64,000 nucleotides of DNA from Bog-473 sp963836605 (lineage in GTDB: Bacteria > Actinomycetota > Acidimicrobiia > Acidimicrobiales > RAAP-2). Shown here in pieces: positions 25,851-33,026 of the stretch. The notes under the pieces were generated by a model that did no database searches, had not been told where the DNA came from, and saw only the letters and a program-made list of their open reading frames with translations. The translations under genes were made by a program, and so were the position numbers. The number at the start of each line of letters is the position of its first letter. Positions within the stretch are counted from its first letter, which is position 1. The stretch lies in assembly GCA_963836605.1 (NCBI GenBank), contig CAWIKB010000014.1, positions 523,172-587,171 on the forward strand, written 5' to 3'.

Positions 25851-26711
25851 TCAGCCACTGCCTCTCAGAAAGTCGACGGCGGCGAGATCGTCGCTCCCGT
25901 GTCCAGCCGTGACCGTACGCTCGAGGCGATCGTGGACACTCTGGAGTAGAGGGCTCAGCGCCGCGGCATCTTTCGCCAGGTCCAGGTCCTTCAACGCCAG
26001 CGCGACTGCGAAACCGGGCGCATAGGATCCCTCGTCCATCTGGCTTATCTTCTGCAACGCATAGGGCATGGCCAGCGGACCCCTCTCGAGCGCCTCGACG
26101 AGAGTGGCGTGGTCGATCCCCAGGGTGTCGCACAGAGCGAGGATGTCACTCATGGCGACCGCCGACGCCGTCAACCAGGCGTTGATCGCAACCTTGAGCG
26201 CGCTACCTTCCACATCCGTACCCACATGCAGTACCGAAGAGCCGAGTGCATCGAGGACCGGGCGCGCACGCGCAAGGGCGTCTCCCTCCCCCGCAACCAG
26301 CCACTCGAGCTTCCCCTGGCGTGCCGGGCCGGTGCTCCCCGAAACCGGCGCATCCAGGTAGGCCACGCCGTGTTCTTTGGCCAGATCGGCGAGTGCACGA
26401 GCACTCTTGGGTCCGACGGTACTGGCCTGTATCCACACGGCGCTCTCATCCAACTCGCCGATGGCGGCAGCCATCACCTCGGTGACCGCGTCGCCGTCTC
26501 GGAGTACCGTGATCACGGTTGCTGCACCGGCGACGGCATCAGCCAGAGCCATGACCGCCGTGAGGCCGGCTACCTGCTCAGCCGCCGCTTGGGCCCTGGC
26601 CGCGGTGCGGTTCCACAGCCGGACGTTGTGTGTGGTCTCGCCGAGACGCGAGGCCATGGCCGCGCCCAGAGCCCCGGCGCCAAGAATGGCCGTGGTCGAG
26701 TTGGTGGGCAT
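25851..26711 (-). CDS. NAD(P)-dependent oxidoreductase, beta-hydroxyacid dehydrogenase family
   Basis: A 286-residue protein of the 6-phosphogluconate/3-hydroxyisobutyrate dehydrogenase superfamily. The N-terminal Rossmann motif AILGAGALGAAMASRLGE binds the dinucleotide; the following NVRLWNRTAARAQA strand end with arginine suggests NADP preference. YLDAPVSGSTGPARQGKLEWLVAG is the substrate-binding signature and LKVAINAWLTASAVAMSDILAL contains the catalytic lysine position. Family members reduce or oxidise small beta-hydroxyacids or imines. The start lies five bases after the stop of an upstream small gene, with which it forms an operon. Confidence 0.9.
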   Translation of the reverse strand: MPTNSTTAILGAGALGAAMASRLGETTHNVRLWNRTAARAQAAAEQVAGLTAVMALADAVAGAATVITVLRDGDAVTEVMAAAIGELDESAVWIQASTVGPKSARALADLAKEHGVAYLDAPVSGSTGPARQGKLEWLVAGEGDALARARPVLDALGSSVLHVGTDVEGSALKVAINAWLTASAVAMSDILALCDTLGIDHATLVEALERGPLAMPYALQKISQMDEGSYAPGFAVALALKDLDLAKDAAALSPLLQSVHDRLERTVTAGHGSDDLAAVDFLRGSG

Positions 26712-26716
26712 TTGGT

Positions 26717-26989
26717 TCAGGCCTCGGCACCAACCTCGTAGACGGTGCTGGAGATGAGCTCGGGGCCCCCGGGAGGTGGCTGGAGAGCCTTTACGGCCGC
26801 TTCGGCATTCGCCGCGGTGTCAAACACCACGACGCCGAGACCGGCGTTCTCGGCAGACCGCATCCAGATGCCCTTCTCGAACCCGGATTGAGACTTCGCG
26901 TTTGGAACGACCAGCTCCTTGAGCATTTGGTCCGCCTCCTCTTCGTTTCCGTCCAAGAGCTTCACCTGCAAGACGACAGCATGCGACAT
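26717..26989 (-). CDS. Small ABM-like (dimeric alpha-beta barrel) protein
   Basis: The 90-residue product has a compact beta-alpha-beta pattern (AVVLQVKLLDGNEEEADQMLKELVVPNAKSQSGFEKGIWMRSAENAGLGVVVFDTAANAEAAVKAL) of antibiotic-biosynthesis-monooxygenase-like single domain proteins, which dimerise and act as monooxygenases, isomerases or simple carriers. No family-specific catalytic residue can be identified. A GAGGAG site precedes the ATG by about seven bases. It is the first gene of an operon with the dehydrogenase. Confidence 0.7.
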   Translation of the reverse strand: MSHAVVLQVKLLDGNEEEADQMLKELVVPNAKSQSGFEKGIWMRSAENAGLGVVVFDTAANAEAAVKALQPPPGGPELISSTVYEVGAEA

Positions 26990-27125
26990 AGCGGTTCTCC
27001 TCGCCCGAAACCCACGGCTCCGTTCCTACAGTATGACCGACCTTGTGCAGCCAGGGGAGGGGCGGACCGACGCTCGGCGGCAGGAGAATCCGTGCCTCTG
27101 GAGGCTTCAGGATCGACAATCGGCA

Positions 27126-27131
27126 TAGCGT
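27126..27131 (+). promoter_or_regulatory. Candidate -10 element for a leaderless methyltransferase transcript
   Basis: TAGCGT (TANNNT) lies at exactly -12 to -7 relative to the ATG at 27138, which has no Shine-Dalgarno site. The spacing predicts transcription starting at the A of the start codon. Confidence 0.45.
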
Positions 27132-27137
27132 TGCCCA

Positions 27138-27770
27138 ATGGCTGACATTCCCCACCACGGCGACGACGACCTCTCCACCGGCCCGAGCCGAGCGGTTGAT
27201 TTCGATGCCAGCTACGACGGCACGCCCCCTTGGGATATCGGGCACCCCCAACCAGCTTTCTCGGCTCTGGCGCGGTCAGGTGGGGTGGCCGGTCGGGTCC
27301 TCGACATCGGATGCGGCACGGGTGAACATGCACTCATGGCCGCCGATCTGGGCCTCGTTGCCACCGGGGTCGATGTATCGCCAAAGGCCATCCGTCTCGC
27401 ACAGCGAAAGGCCGAAGAGCGAAACCTGGCGCCAGGATTTCTCGTCGGCGACGCTCGAGAGCCGAGCTCATTTCACGGTGAATACGACACCGTGTTGGAC
27501 TGCGGCCTGTTCCACCTATTCGATGACGGTGACCGAGCGAGGTATGTCAGCAGCCTCCAAGAAGTGGTGGCGGTTGGGGGTCGCTACTGCATGCTGTGTT
27601 TCAGCGACCGGCAGCCGGGCGACTGGGGCCCCCGACGGGTCAGCCGGGCTGAGATCGAGGCCAGCTTCACCGACGGGTGGCGCATCGAGTCGATCGAGGA
27701 TTCCAGGATCGAGATCACCATCGATCCCGAAGGCGCACTCGCGTGGCTTGCGGTGATCGCCCGGACCTGA
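27138..27770 (+). CDS. Class I SAM-dependent methyltransferase
   Basis: The 210-residue enzyme resembles thiopurine/tellurite-type small methyltransferases. After PPWDIGHPQPAFSALA comes motif I RVLDIGCGTGEHALMAADLG, the acidic strand end VATGVDVSPKAIRLAQ, then FLVGDAREPS and the YDTVLDCGLFHLFDDGDRARYVSSL segment characteristic of this group. It probably methylates a small hydrophobic molecule or metalloid, but the substrate is not shown. It reads away from the ABM/dehydrogenase operon and appears leaderless. Confidence 0.9.
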   Translation: MADIPHHGDDDLSTGPSRAVDFDASYDGTPPWDIGHPQPAFSALARSGGVAGRVLDIGCGTGEHALMAADLGLVATGVDVSPKAIRLAQRKAEERNLAPGFLVGDAREPSSFHGEYDTVLDCGLFHLFDDGDRARYVSSLQEVVAVGGRYCMLCFSDRQPGDWGPRRVSRAEIEASFTDGWRIESIEDSRIEITIDPEGALAWLAVIART

Positions 27771-27817
27771 CGGCTTTTCGAGGTCAGCCCAGAATGGAAG
27801 GCCCCGACGCGGGGATC

Positions 27818-28189
27818 TCAGGCCGTGGACGGACAGAGGACGACGAGGTACCCGTCCGGATCTCGATAGACGGATGCTCCGGCGTTGGCCCAGTAGGGAT
27901 TCTCGTGCCGCAGCGGGGCGAGGCCGCATTCGGCCAGGCTCCGACCGGCTGACTCGAATTGGTCCTCGGTGACATACAGCACGAGCAGATCTTCTTCGGT
28001 CGGACTGGGTACGGGTAGACCGCTGCTGTGACGGGTGAGCTCAATGTGCCAATCACTCCCAGCTGAGCCGACAAAGGCACCGTCATAGCCCTCGTGTCCT
28101 TCGAATCCACCCAAATGATTTAGCCCCAGGGCGTCGACATAGAAGTGGAGACTCGCCGAGATATCCCGCACGGGCCGAGCCACCCGCAT
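27818..28189 (-). CDS. VOC family protein
   Basis: A 123-residue VOC protein: MRVARPVRDISASLHFYVDALGLNHLGGFEGHEGYDGAFVG and WHIELTRHSSG, followed by EEDLLVLYVTEDQFESAG and a terminal SVYRDPDGYLVVLC. A histidine and glutamate at strand ends (WHIEL) could bind a metal. The ATG at 28189 matches the normal family start; the reading frame extends upstream with alternatives at 28219 (GTG) and 28336. It is divergent to another VOC gene. Confidence 0.8.
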   Translation of the reverse strand: MRVARPVRDISASLHFYVDALGLNHLGGFEGHEGYDGAFVGSAGSDWHIELTRHSSGLPVPSPTEEDLLVLYVTEDQFESAGRSLAECGLAPLRHENPYWANAGASVYRDPDGYLVVLCPSTA

Positions 28190-28338
28190 CGAGCTGGGCA
28201 CCAGCCGAACGTGGTTCACGACATGGGACTGTAGATGTGAGAACGAGCTTCCACCGAAGTGGGTATGGTGCGGTAGCGACTGAAGCCCAGATGGCGATGT
28301 CAGGCGCGTCGCCTGCCGCCGAGTCAGGAGGTGCATGG

Positions 28339-28722
28339 ATGCCGCAGCCGGTCGTGCACTTCGAGATCATCGGTACGGACCCGGCGCGTCTGCGGCAGTA
28401 CTTTGGCGACCTCTTCGGCTGGCGATTCGACCTCCCTTCGCCGGTGGCCCCCGAAGTATCGGCACCGGGCAGCTACGGGTTTGTGAACCTGATCACTTCC
28501 GAAGATGGGGCAGGCATTCCTGGTGGTGTCGGAGGCGGCCCGGATCACGTGAGCCACGCCCTCTTTTACGTTGGCGTGCCAGACGTTGAGGCTGCGTTGC
28601 AGCGCGCCGAAGAGCTCGGGGGTACGCGGGTGATGGGTCCGGCGACGTCACCCAATGGACTCGTCGTCGGGCATTTCACGGACCCCGAAGGCACCCTCAT
28701 CGGCGTCGCCGGGGCCGTGTAA
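28339..28722 (+). CDS. VOC family protein (glyoxalase-like)
   Basis: The 127-residue protein starts at ATG 28339, eight bases after GGAGG. MPQPVVHFEIIGTDPARLRQYFGDLFGWRFD is the typical start of a widespread VOC group, and VSHALFYVGVPDVEAALQRAEELGGTRVMGP plus a terminal GHFTDPEGTLIGVAG complete the fold. The same architecture recurs in the gene at 62377-62727. Function unknown; many relatives are resistance or scavenging proteins for electrophiles. Confidence 0.85.
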   Translation: MPQPVVHFEIIGTDPARLRQYFGDLFGWRFDLPSPVAPEVSAPGSYGFVNLITSEDGAGIPGGVGGGPDHVSHALFYVGVPDVEAALQRAEELGGTRVMGPATSPNGLVVGHFTDPEGTLIGVAGAV

Positions 28723-28755
28723 CAGCTCACTCACCGTTCCGGTGTTGAGGATCGG

Positions 28756-29307
28756 TTATTCCGCCAATGCCCTGTAGCCCGCATAGAGGACGCCATTGTC
28801 GTAGGCCTCACTCTTGGCCAGTGACCATTTCCCGGGAAGTGTGTCCGAGGCGAAGAGGCGGGGACCAGATCCCCGCATCAAGGGATAGACGAAGAGATGC
28901 AGCTCGTCGACCAGCCCATCGGCCAGGAGAGCCCGCACAAGGGTCCCGCTGCCGCTGACGTAGATGCCGCCATCAGTGGTGTCCTTGATCCCTCTGATGG
29001 TGGCAGGGTCGTAGGAACCGACGATGGTGGAGTTCCGCCAGGTCGGTGTTTCCAGGGTTGACGAGACGACATATTTGGTCGTGTCGTTCATGAAGGGGGC
29101 ACCGGGGTCCTCCTCCTTGGTCCGCACCGACCACGCAGGCTCGAACATCTCGTACGTCGTGTGCCCGAGCAGAATGCCCTGGCAGCCGCCCATGGCGCCG
29201 GCGATGGCCCCGCCCATTCTGGGGTCGAACCCATAGTCGACGGTCCACGTCGGGGCGTCGATGACACCATCGAGGGTCATGAACTCATGAACTCGGATCT
29301 CTCCCAT
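28756..29307 (-). CDS. Dihydrofolate reductase/RibD-like family protein
   Basis: The 183-residue protein has the RibD C-terminal/DHFR-like fold: RVHEFMTLDGVIDAP with the catalytic-position aspartate-glycine, GCQGILLGHTTYEMFEPAW, KYVVSSTLETPTWRNSTIV and GGIYVSGSGTLVRALLADGLVDELHLFVYPLMRGSGPRLF. Such stand-alone proteins bind NADPH but their physiological substrate is not known. AAGGAGG stands before the ATG. A second copy of the family is at 62920-63486. Confidence 0.87.
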   Translation of the reverse strand: MGEIRVHEFMTLDGVIDAPTWTVDYGFDPRMGGAIAGAMGGCQGILLGHTTYEMFEPAWSVRTKEEDPGAPFMNDTTKYVVSSTLETPTWRNSTIVGSYDPATIRGIKDTTDGGIYVSGSGTLVRALLADGLVDELHLFVYPLMRGSGPRLFASDTLPGKWSLAKSEAYDNGVLYAGYRALAE

Positions 29308-29410
29308 TGCCTGCCTCCTTGGATGTGTTGCTACAGAGACGCAGTAGGCCGATGAGAATCATCGGTCCCGGACCAAGACTGGCACGGAGACCACTTTCCC
29401 GGAGGAGTCG

Positions 29411-29424
29411 GACCCTTAAGGGTC
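29411..29424. promoter_or_regulatory. 14-base perfect palindrome, candidate operator
   Basis: GACCCTTAAGGGTC reads the same on both strands. It lies 34 bases before the small gene at 29458 and so upstream of the coupled ABC ATPase gene, in the gap to the divergent reductase. No regulator is known for it. Confidence 0.4.
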
Positions 29425-29457
29425 TGCTCAGGGTCATTCCCGATTGTCAGGCGTCCG

Positions 29458-29790
29458 GTGGACCTCGATGATTGGTTCATGGAGATGGCACGGCACCGGG
29501 TGTCTCGGCGTGATCGTTTTCCGCTCGGATTTCTACTCGATGCGTGCCGGCGGCTGCTGTTCCAGCGAGGCGGTCGATCCTCCCGAGCCGAGGCACCGAT
29601 CGTCACCAACGACCCCGGGGCTCCGTCTTCGTACGCCGATCCGGTCATGCAATGGATCGCCAGCGCCCGGCGATCCAGCGGTGCCCCGGGCGATGCCATT
29701 AGCCGCCGGCTCGAGCCGGGACGTCGGGAGACCCCTCCCACCTCGGGTCCGGGGCCGGGGCCGAGGCGGAGAGCGGGGGTGGAGCGATGA
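29458..29790 (+). CDS. Small hypothetical protein coupled to ABC ATPase
   Basis: A 110-residue frame from GTG 29458 begins MDLDDWFMEMARHRVSRRDRFPLGFLLDACRRLLFQRGG and ends in a Pro/Arg/Gly-rich tail. Its stop TGA overlaps the ATG of the ABC ATPase (ATGA at 29787-29790), which supports it being a real, translationally coupled gene. A short hydrophobic amphipathic segment (FLLDACRRLLF) could touch the membrane, but no permease-like helices are seen. No family recognised. Confidence 0.45.
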   Translation: MDLDDWFMEMARHRVSRRDRFPLGFLLDACRRLLFQRGGRSSRAEAPIVTNDPGAPSSYADPVMQWIASARRSSGAPGDAISRRLEPGRRETPPTSGPGPGPRRRAGVER

Positions 29791-30509
29791 CCATGCTCGA
29801 GTTGCGACGGGTGTCGAAAACCTTTGGTGAGGGAGCAAACGAATTCGAAGCCCTGCATCATGTCGATCTGTCGGTCGATGCCGGGACGCTGGTGGCCGTC
29901 ATGGGGGCGAGCGGATCGGGCAAGAGCACCCTTTTGACCATTGCCGGAAGCCTGGAGGAACCGACGAGTGGCGACGTCCTCGTCGGCGGCGCCGCCCTCT
30001 CCAAGATGTCGCGCCACGGCCAGGCTCTGATGCGCCGCCGCTCCATCGGCTATGTGTTCCAGGACTACAACCTGTTGGCTGGGCTGAGCGCAGTGGAGAA
30101 CGTCGCCCTGCCGCTCGAACTCGACGGCCGTTCGGCCAGAAAGGCGCGATCGGCTGCCTTGGGGGTGCTCGAGGAGCTCGACCTGGCCGATCGGGCGTCG
30201 CGCTTCCCTGACGAGCTCTCCGGCGGTGAGCGCCAGCGGATGTCGATCGCCCGCGCCCTGGTGGGGGAGCGTCACCTGTTGTTGGCCGACGAGCCGTCCG
30301 GCGCCCTCGACTCCACCAACGGGGAAGCGGTGATGCGCCTCATCCGCGGCGCCTGCCACCGCGGCGTGGCCGCCGTTGTGGTGACCCACGATGCCCAGTT
30401 GGCCTCGTGGGCCGACCGGGTGGTGTTCCTGCGGGACGGTCGCGTGATCGACCAGACCAAGCCGCCGCCGAGTCCCGAGTCGCTCCTCGCCCGCGTTCGA
30501 CACGGATGA
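29787..30509 (+). CDS. ABC transporter ATPase, MacB/LolD type, without adjacent permease
   Basis: The 240-residue ATPase has Walker A GASGSGKST (about 41-49), the Q-loop YVFQDYNLLAGLSAVENVALPLEL, signature LSGGERQR, Walker B LLLADEPSGALD and the H-loop VVVTHDA. The FQDYNLL segment is typical of the MacB/FtsX-permease branch that exports antimicrobial peptides or lipids. Such ATPases are nearly always followed by a large FtsX-type permease; here the next gene is a convergent TetR regulator and no permease is visible, so it is an orphan or uses a partner elsewhere. Confidence 0.92.
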   Translation: MTMLELRRVSKTFGEGANEFEALHHVDLSVDAGTLVAVMGASGSGKSTLLTIAGSLEEPTSGDVLVGGAALSKMSRHGQALMRRRSIGYVFQDYNLLAGLSAVENVALPLELDGRSARKARSAALGVLEELDLADRASRFPDELSGGERQRMSIARALVGERHLLLADEPSGALDSTNGEAVMRLIRGACHRGVAAVVVTHDAQLASWADRVVFLRDGRVIDQTKPPPSPESLLARVRHG

Positions 30510-30590
30510 TCAGCGCTCCTGCAGCGGCCGATGGCACATCAGTTGACCCGGGGCCCCCGGGAGGTTCTCCTGGTGGCAGCGACTCTCCGC

Positions 30591-30618
30591 TCTCATCCTC
30601 TGCGACTTTAGGATGAGA
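30591..30618. terminator. 9-base inverted repeat downstream of the ABC ATPase
   Basis: TCTCATCCT (30591-30599) and AGGATGAGA (30610-30618) form a perfect 9-base stem with a 10-base loop, about 80 bases after the ATPase stop and before the convergent TetR end. It may end transcription from both sides, or be a protein-binding site. Confidence 0.4.
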
Positions 30619-30733
30619 TTGAGCATCGGGGTTTCATCCTCGAGGAGGACATCTGAGCGCGAGGCGCCTGCGTAGCCTTCTGCCATCATCATGCCCGCCG
30701 GCCTGGCCTTTGCCCGGTCGCGGCGGACGTCGG

Positions 30734-31390
30734 CTATGCGGAGCCCGTGGTCGAGAGACCGGCGAACAGCTCGCGGACCGAGTTGGCCACCGCGTTGCGC
30801 GTCTTGACGGGTTCGGACGAGTTGGCGATCAGCATGGCGCCGCGGGTGAGGGCCCCCAGGAGGAGCCGGGTCATGGTCTCGGGGTCCTCGACCCGCAATT
30901 TCCCGGCCCGGACCGCCGCCCCAATGGCGTCGACGATGACGGCGAAGGCGAAGCGCTCGTCGAGTTCGGTGAAGCGGGCCAGTCCGAGGACGGCCGGAGC
31001 GTCGACCAGGGTGATCTGTTGCGTCTCCGGGTCGAGCACGGCATCGAGGAAGGCCTCGAAGCCCCGGTCGAGGAAGGCGACTTCGTCGGCCGCCCCTTCG
31101 GCGGCCCGCGCCGCTGCCGCCAGCATCTCCGCGTGCACCGCTTCGAACACGGTCTCGAACAATTCCGTCTTGGTGGCGAAGTGGTGGTAGAGCGCGCCGA
31201 TGGTCACGCGCGCCTCGCGCGCCACGTCCTCCACCGAGGTCGAGGCGAAGCCGTCCCGCCCGAAGAGGTGACGGCCGGCCGCGACGAGGGCGGCCCTGGT
31301 CTGCGCCACCTGCTCGGCCCGCAGGGAGCGCGGTTGGTCGCCGGGGGACGTGGGATCGGGCACGTCATCTGTGTAGTCGGTCAACTCCAC
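30734..31390 (-). CDS. TetR-family transcriptional regulator
   Basis: A 218-residue repressor. The DNA-binding domain AALVAAGRHLFGRDGFASTSVEDVAREARVTIGALYHHFATKTELFETVFE contains the TetR helix-turn-helix with YHHF recognition segment. The C-terminal domain (about residues 85-218) is helical and of the actinobacterial C-terminal class. It is divergently transcribed from a DinB-like gene, and the intergenic region carries two matched 13-base palindromes, so it very probably represses both genes and responds to a small hydrophobic ligand. Confidence 0.92.
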   Translation of the reverse strand: MELTDYTDDVPDPTSPGDQPRSLRAEQVAQTRAALVAAGRHLFGRDGFASTSVEDVAREARVTIGALYHHFATKTELFETVFEAVHAEMLAAAARAAEGAADEVAFLDRGFEAFLDAVLDPETQQITLVDAPAVLGLARFTELDERFAFAVIVDAIGAAVRAGKLRVEDPETMTRLLLGALTRGAMLIANSSEPVKTRNAVANSVRELFAGLSTTGSA

Positions 31391-31416
31391 CCTTGCGTGT
31401 ACCCCTCCAACTCGTT

Positions 31417-31447
31417 ATAGTATCGCTATACAACATAGTGAGACTAT
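31417..31447. promoter_or_regulatory. Tandem TetR-type operators (ATAGT-N4-CTAT, two copies)
   Basis: ATAGTATCGCTAT (31417-31429) and ATAGTGAGACTAT (31435-31447) share ATAGT-N4-CTAT and start 18 bases apart, nearly two helical turns, so two dimers could bind on similar faces of the DNA. They lie between the divergent TetR gene (start 31390) and the DinB-like gene (start 31505), in the only AT-rich stretch of the region. Confidence 0.7.
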
Positions 31448-31504
31448 TGCAAGTCGATCTACCTCAAGACGATCCAGTCAGGACGATCTAAAGGAGTGGG
31501 CACG

Positions 31505-32248
31505 GTGACCGCAGCGATTGAGGCATTGAAGGCGGATCGGGCGGCGTTGCTCGGCATCTGCGCCGGGCTGGACGACGCCACCTGGGAAGCCGCCAGTGGG
31601 TGCGAGGGGTGGTCGGTCCAGGACCTGATCGCGCACATGGGGGCGCTGTACTGGATGGTGGTCGACCCGAGCACCCTGCCCGACGTGACGGGCCTGCCCT
31701 CCGAGCGGGCCCAAGACGCCTACGTCGAGGCCCGCCGGGAGATGGGCCCGGCGGCCGTGCTGGCCGACTACGAAATTGTGAGTGCCACGGCCCTGGACGT
31801 CCTGGCCGGGTTCGAAGGCCAGGATTTCGAAGTCCCCCTCGGGGACCTCGGGACCTACGCCGCGGCCCTGCTCCCGACCGCGTTCTGCTTCGACCACTAC
31901 GTCCACATCCGCGCCGACCTGTTCGCGCCCCGAGGCCCTCTGACCGGGCAGTCGCCACCCTCGGACGAGCTGCGGCTCGTCCCCGCTCTCGATTGGATCG
32001 AGGCCGCGCTGCCGCAACAGAACCAGGCGGTGCTCACGGCGTTGGGAGGCTCGGCGGAGATCGTCTGTCACGGTCCGGGGGCGCGCACCATCCGCATCGG
32101 CTCGGGAGACCTCCTGGGTCAGATCGTCTCGGATGCGCCCTCGTTCGTGCGCTGGGTGACCCAGCGCAGCTCGTGGGACGCCGAGGGTGTCAAGGTGATC
32201 GGTGAGGAGGGGCGGCTGGGCCCCGCCCAAGATCTGCACGTCTTCTGA
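31505..32248 (+). CDS. DinB/maleylpyruvate-isomerase-type mycothiol-dependent protein
   Basis: The 247-residue protein has the four-helix DinB-like pattern of MDMPI-type enzymes: AAIEALKADRAALLGICAGLDDATWEAASGCEGWSVQDLIAHMGALYW, in which the helix-2 histidine (HMG) is a metal-ligand position, and CFDHYVHIRADL with two more histidines of the expected metal triad. GTG at 31505 is chosen because AAAGGAG stands eight bases before it; GTG 31496 overlaps that site. Members use mycothiol or bind a metal to isomerise or detoxify small molecules. The divergent TetR gene probably controls it. Confidence 0.85.
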   Translation: MTAAIEALKADRAALLGICAGLDDATWEAASGCEGWSVQDLIAHMGALYWMVVDPSTLPDVTGLPSERAQDAYVEARREMGPAAVLADYEIVSATALDVLAGFEGQDFEVPLGDLGTYAAALLPTAFCFDHYVHIRADLFAPRGPLTGQSPPSDELRLVPALDWIEAALPQQNQAVLTALGGSAEIVCHGPGARTIRIGSGDLLGQIVSDAPSFVRWVTQRSSWDAEGVKVIGEEGRLGPAQDLHVF

Positions 32249-32272
32249 GGGGCGCCGGACCATCGTCTGACG

Positions 32273-32292
32273 CACCCGAGGCTCACCCGAGG
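32273..32292. repeat. Short tandem duplication over an aldolase stop codon
   Basis: CACCCGAGG occurs at 32273-32281 and 32284-32292, an 11-base period. The stop codon of the leftward class II aldolase gene (32283-32285) lies in the junction, so the end of the coding region has been duplicated. Confidence 0.6.
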
Positions 32293-33017
32293 AGGCCGGG
32301 GTCGGCCCGGAGCTCGGCCCGGACGGCCGCCTCCCAGAAGCCGATGAAGCCTTCGCCGTCGCTGGCCGCCATGGCCTTCAGGTAGGCCGCGGGAAGCGGC
32401 GAATCGGCGTGGCTCCCGGCGGCGCGGGCACACCAGGCGCGGTGGCAGCGCTGCTCGAGCGCGACGGCCCGCTGGTGCACGGCTCGCGCCGAGCCACCGA
32501 GGACGAAGACGCCGTGACCGGCCAGGAGCGCGGCACTGGCCGTCCCCATGCTCTCAATGGCCCGGCGGGCACTGGCCGGGTCGTTGACCGGACCGGTGTA
32601 CTCGTTCACCAGCGTGAGGTGGCCGCCGCCGAGGGCCGAGCTCTGATCGAGGATCGGGGGGATCTCGCCCATGTCGGACCACACGGTGCCGAAGAGGGGG
32701 TGGTGGTGCATGGCCCAATCGACGTCCGAGTGCGCCTTGTGCAGCTCGAGGTGCAAGGGGATGCCCGGCGGCACCGGCCAGTCGCCCTCGACCGCCCGCC
32801 CGTCGAGGTCGATCCGCAACACCTGACCGGGCGTGAACTCGGCCCAGGTCAGCAACCACGGGTTGCAGAGCAGGGTGCCGTCGCCCAGGTTGACGGTGAT
32901 GTGGCCGGCCAGGTGGTCGTTGTAGCCCTCCCGCCACAGGGCCCGGGCCAGCACCACGAGCTCCTCGCGCTGGGACAGGTCGGGGATCAGCTTCTCGGTG
33001 GTTGGCGAAAATTCCAT
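32283..33017 (-). CDS. Class II aldolase/adducin-family protein
   Basis: The 244-residue protein has the zinc-binding fold of class II aldolases: EELVVLARALWREGYNDHLAGHITVNL at the N-terminus, DVDWAMHHHPLFGTVW with the metal histidine cluster and LLAGHGVFVLGGSARAVHQRAVALEQ with the third histidine. Such enzymes cleave or decarboxylate hydroxy-acids and sugar phosphates. It follows an amidohydrolase by nine bases with AGGAG as ribosome site, so both act in one pathway, probably breakdown of an aromatic or hydroxylated acid. Confidence 0.88.
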   Translation of the reverse strand: MEFSPTTEKLIPDLSQREELVVLARALWREGYNDHLAGHITVNLGDGTLLCNPWLLTWAEFTPGQVLRIDLDGRAVEGDWPVPPGIPLHLELHKAHSDVDWAMHHHPLFGTVWSDMGEIPPILDQSSALGGGHLTLVNEYTGPVNDPASARRAIESMGTASAALLAGHGVFVLGGSARAVHQRAVALEQRCHRAWCARAAGSHADSPLPAAYLKAMAASDGEGFIGFWEAAVRAELRADPGLLG

Positions 33018-33026
33018 AGGGTGCTC

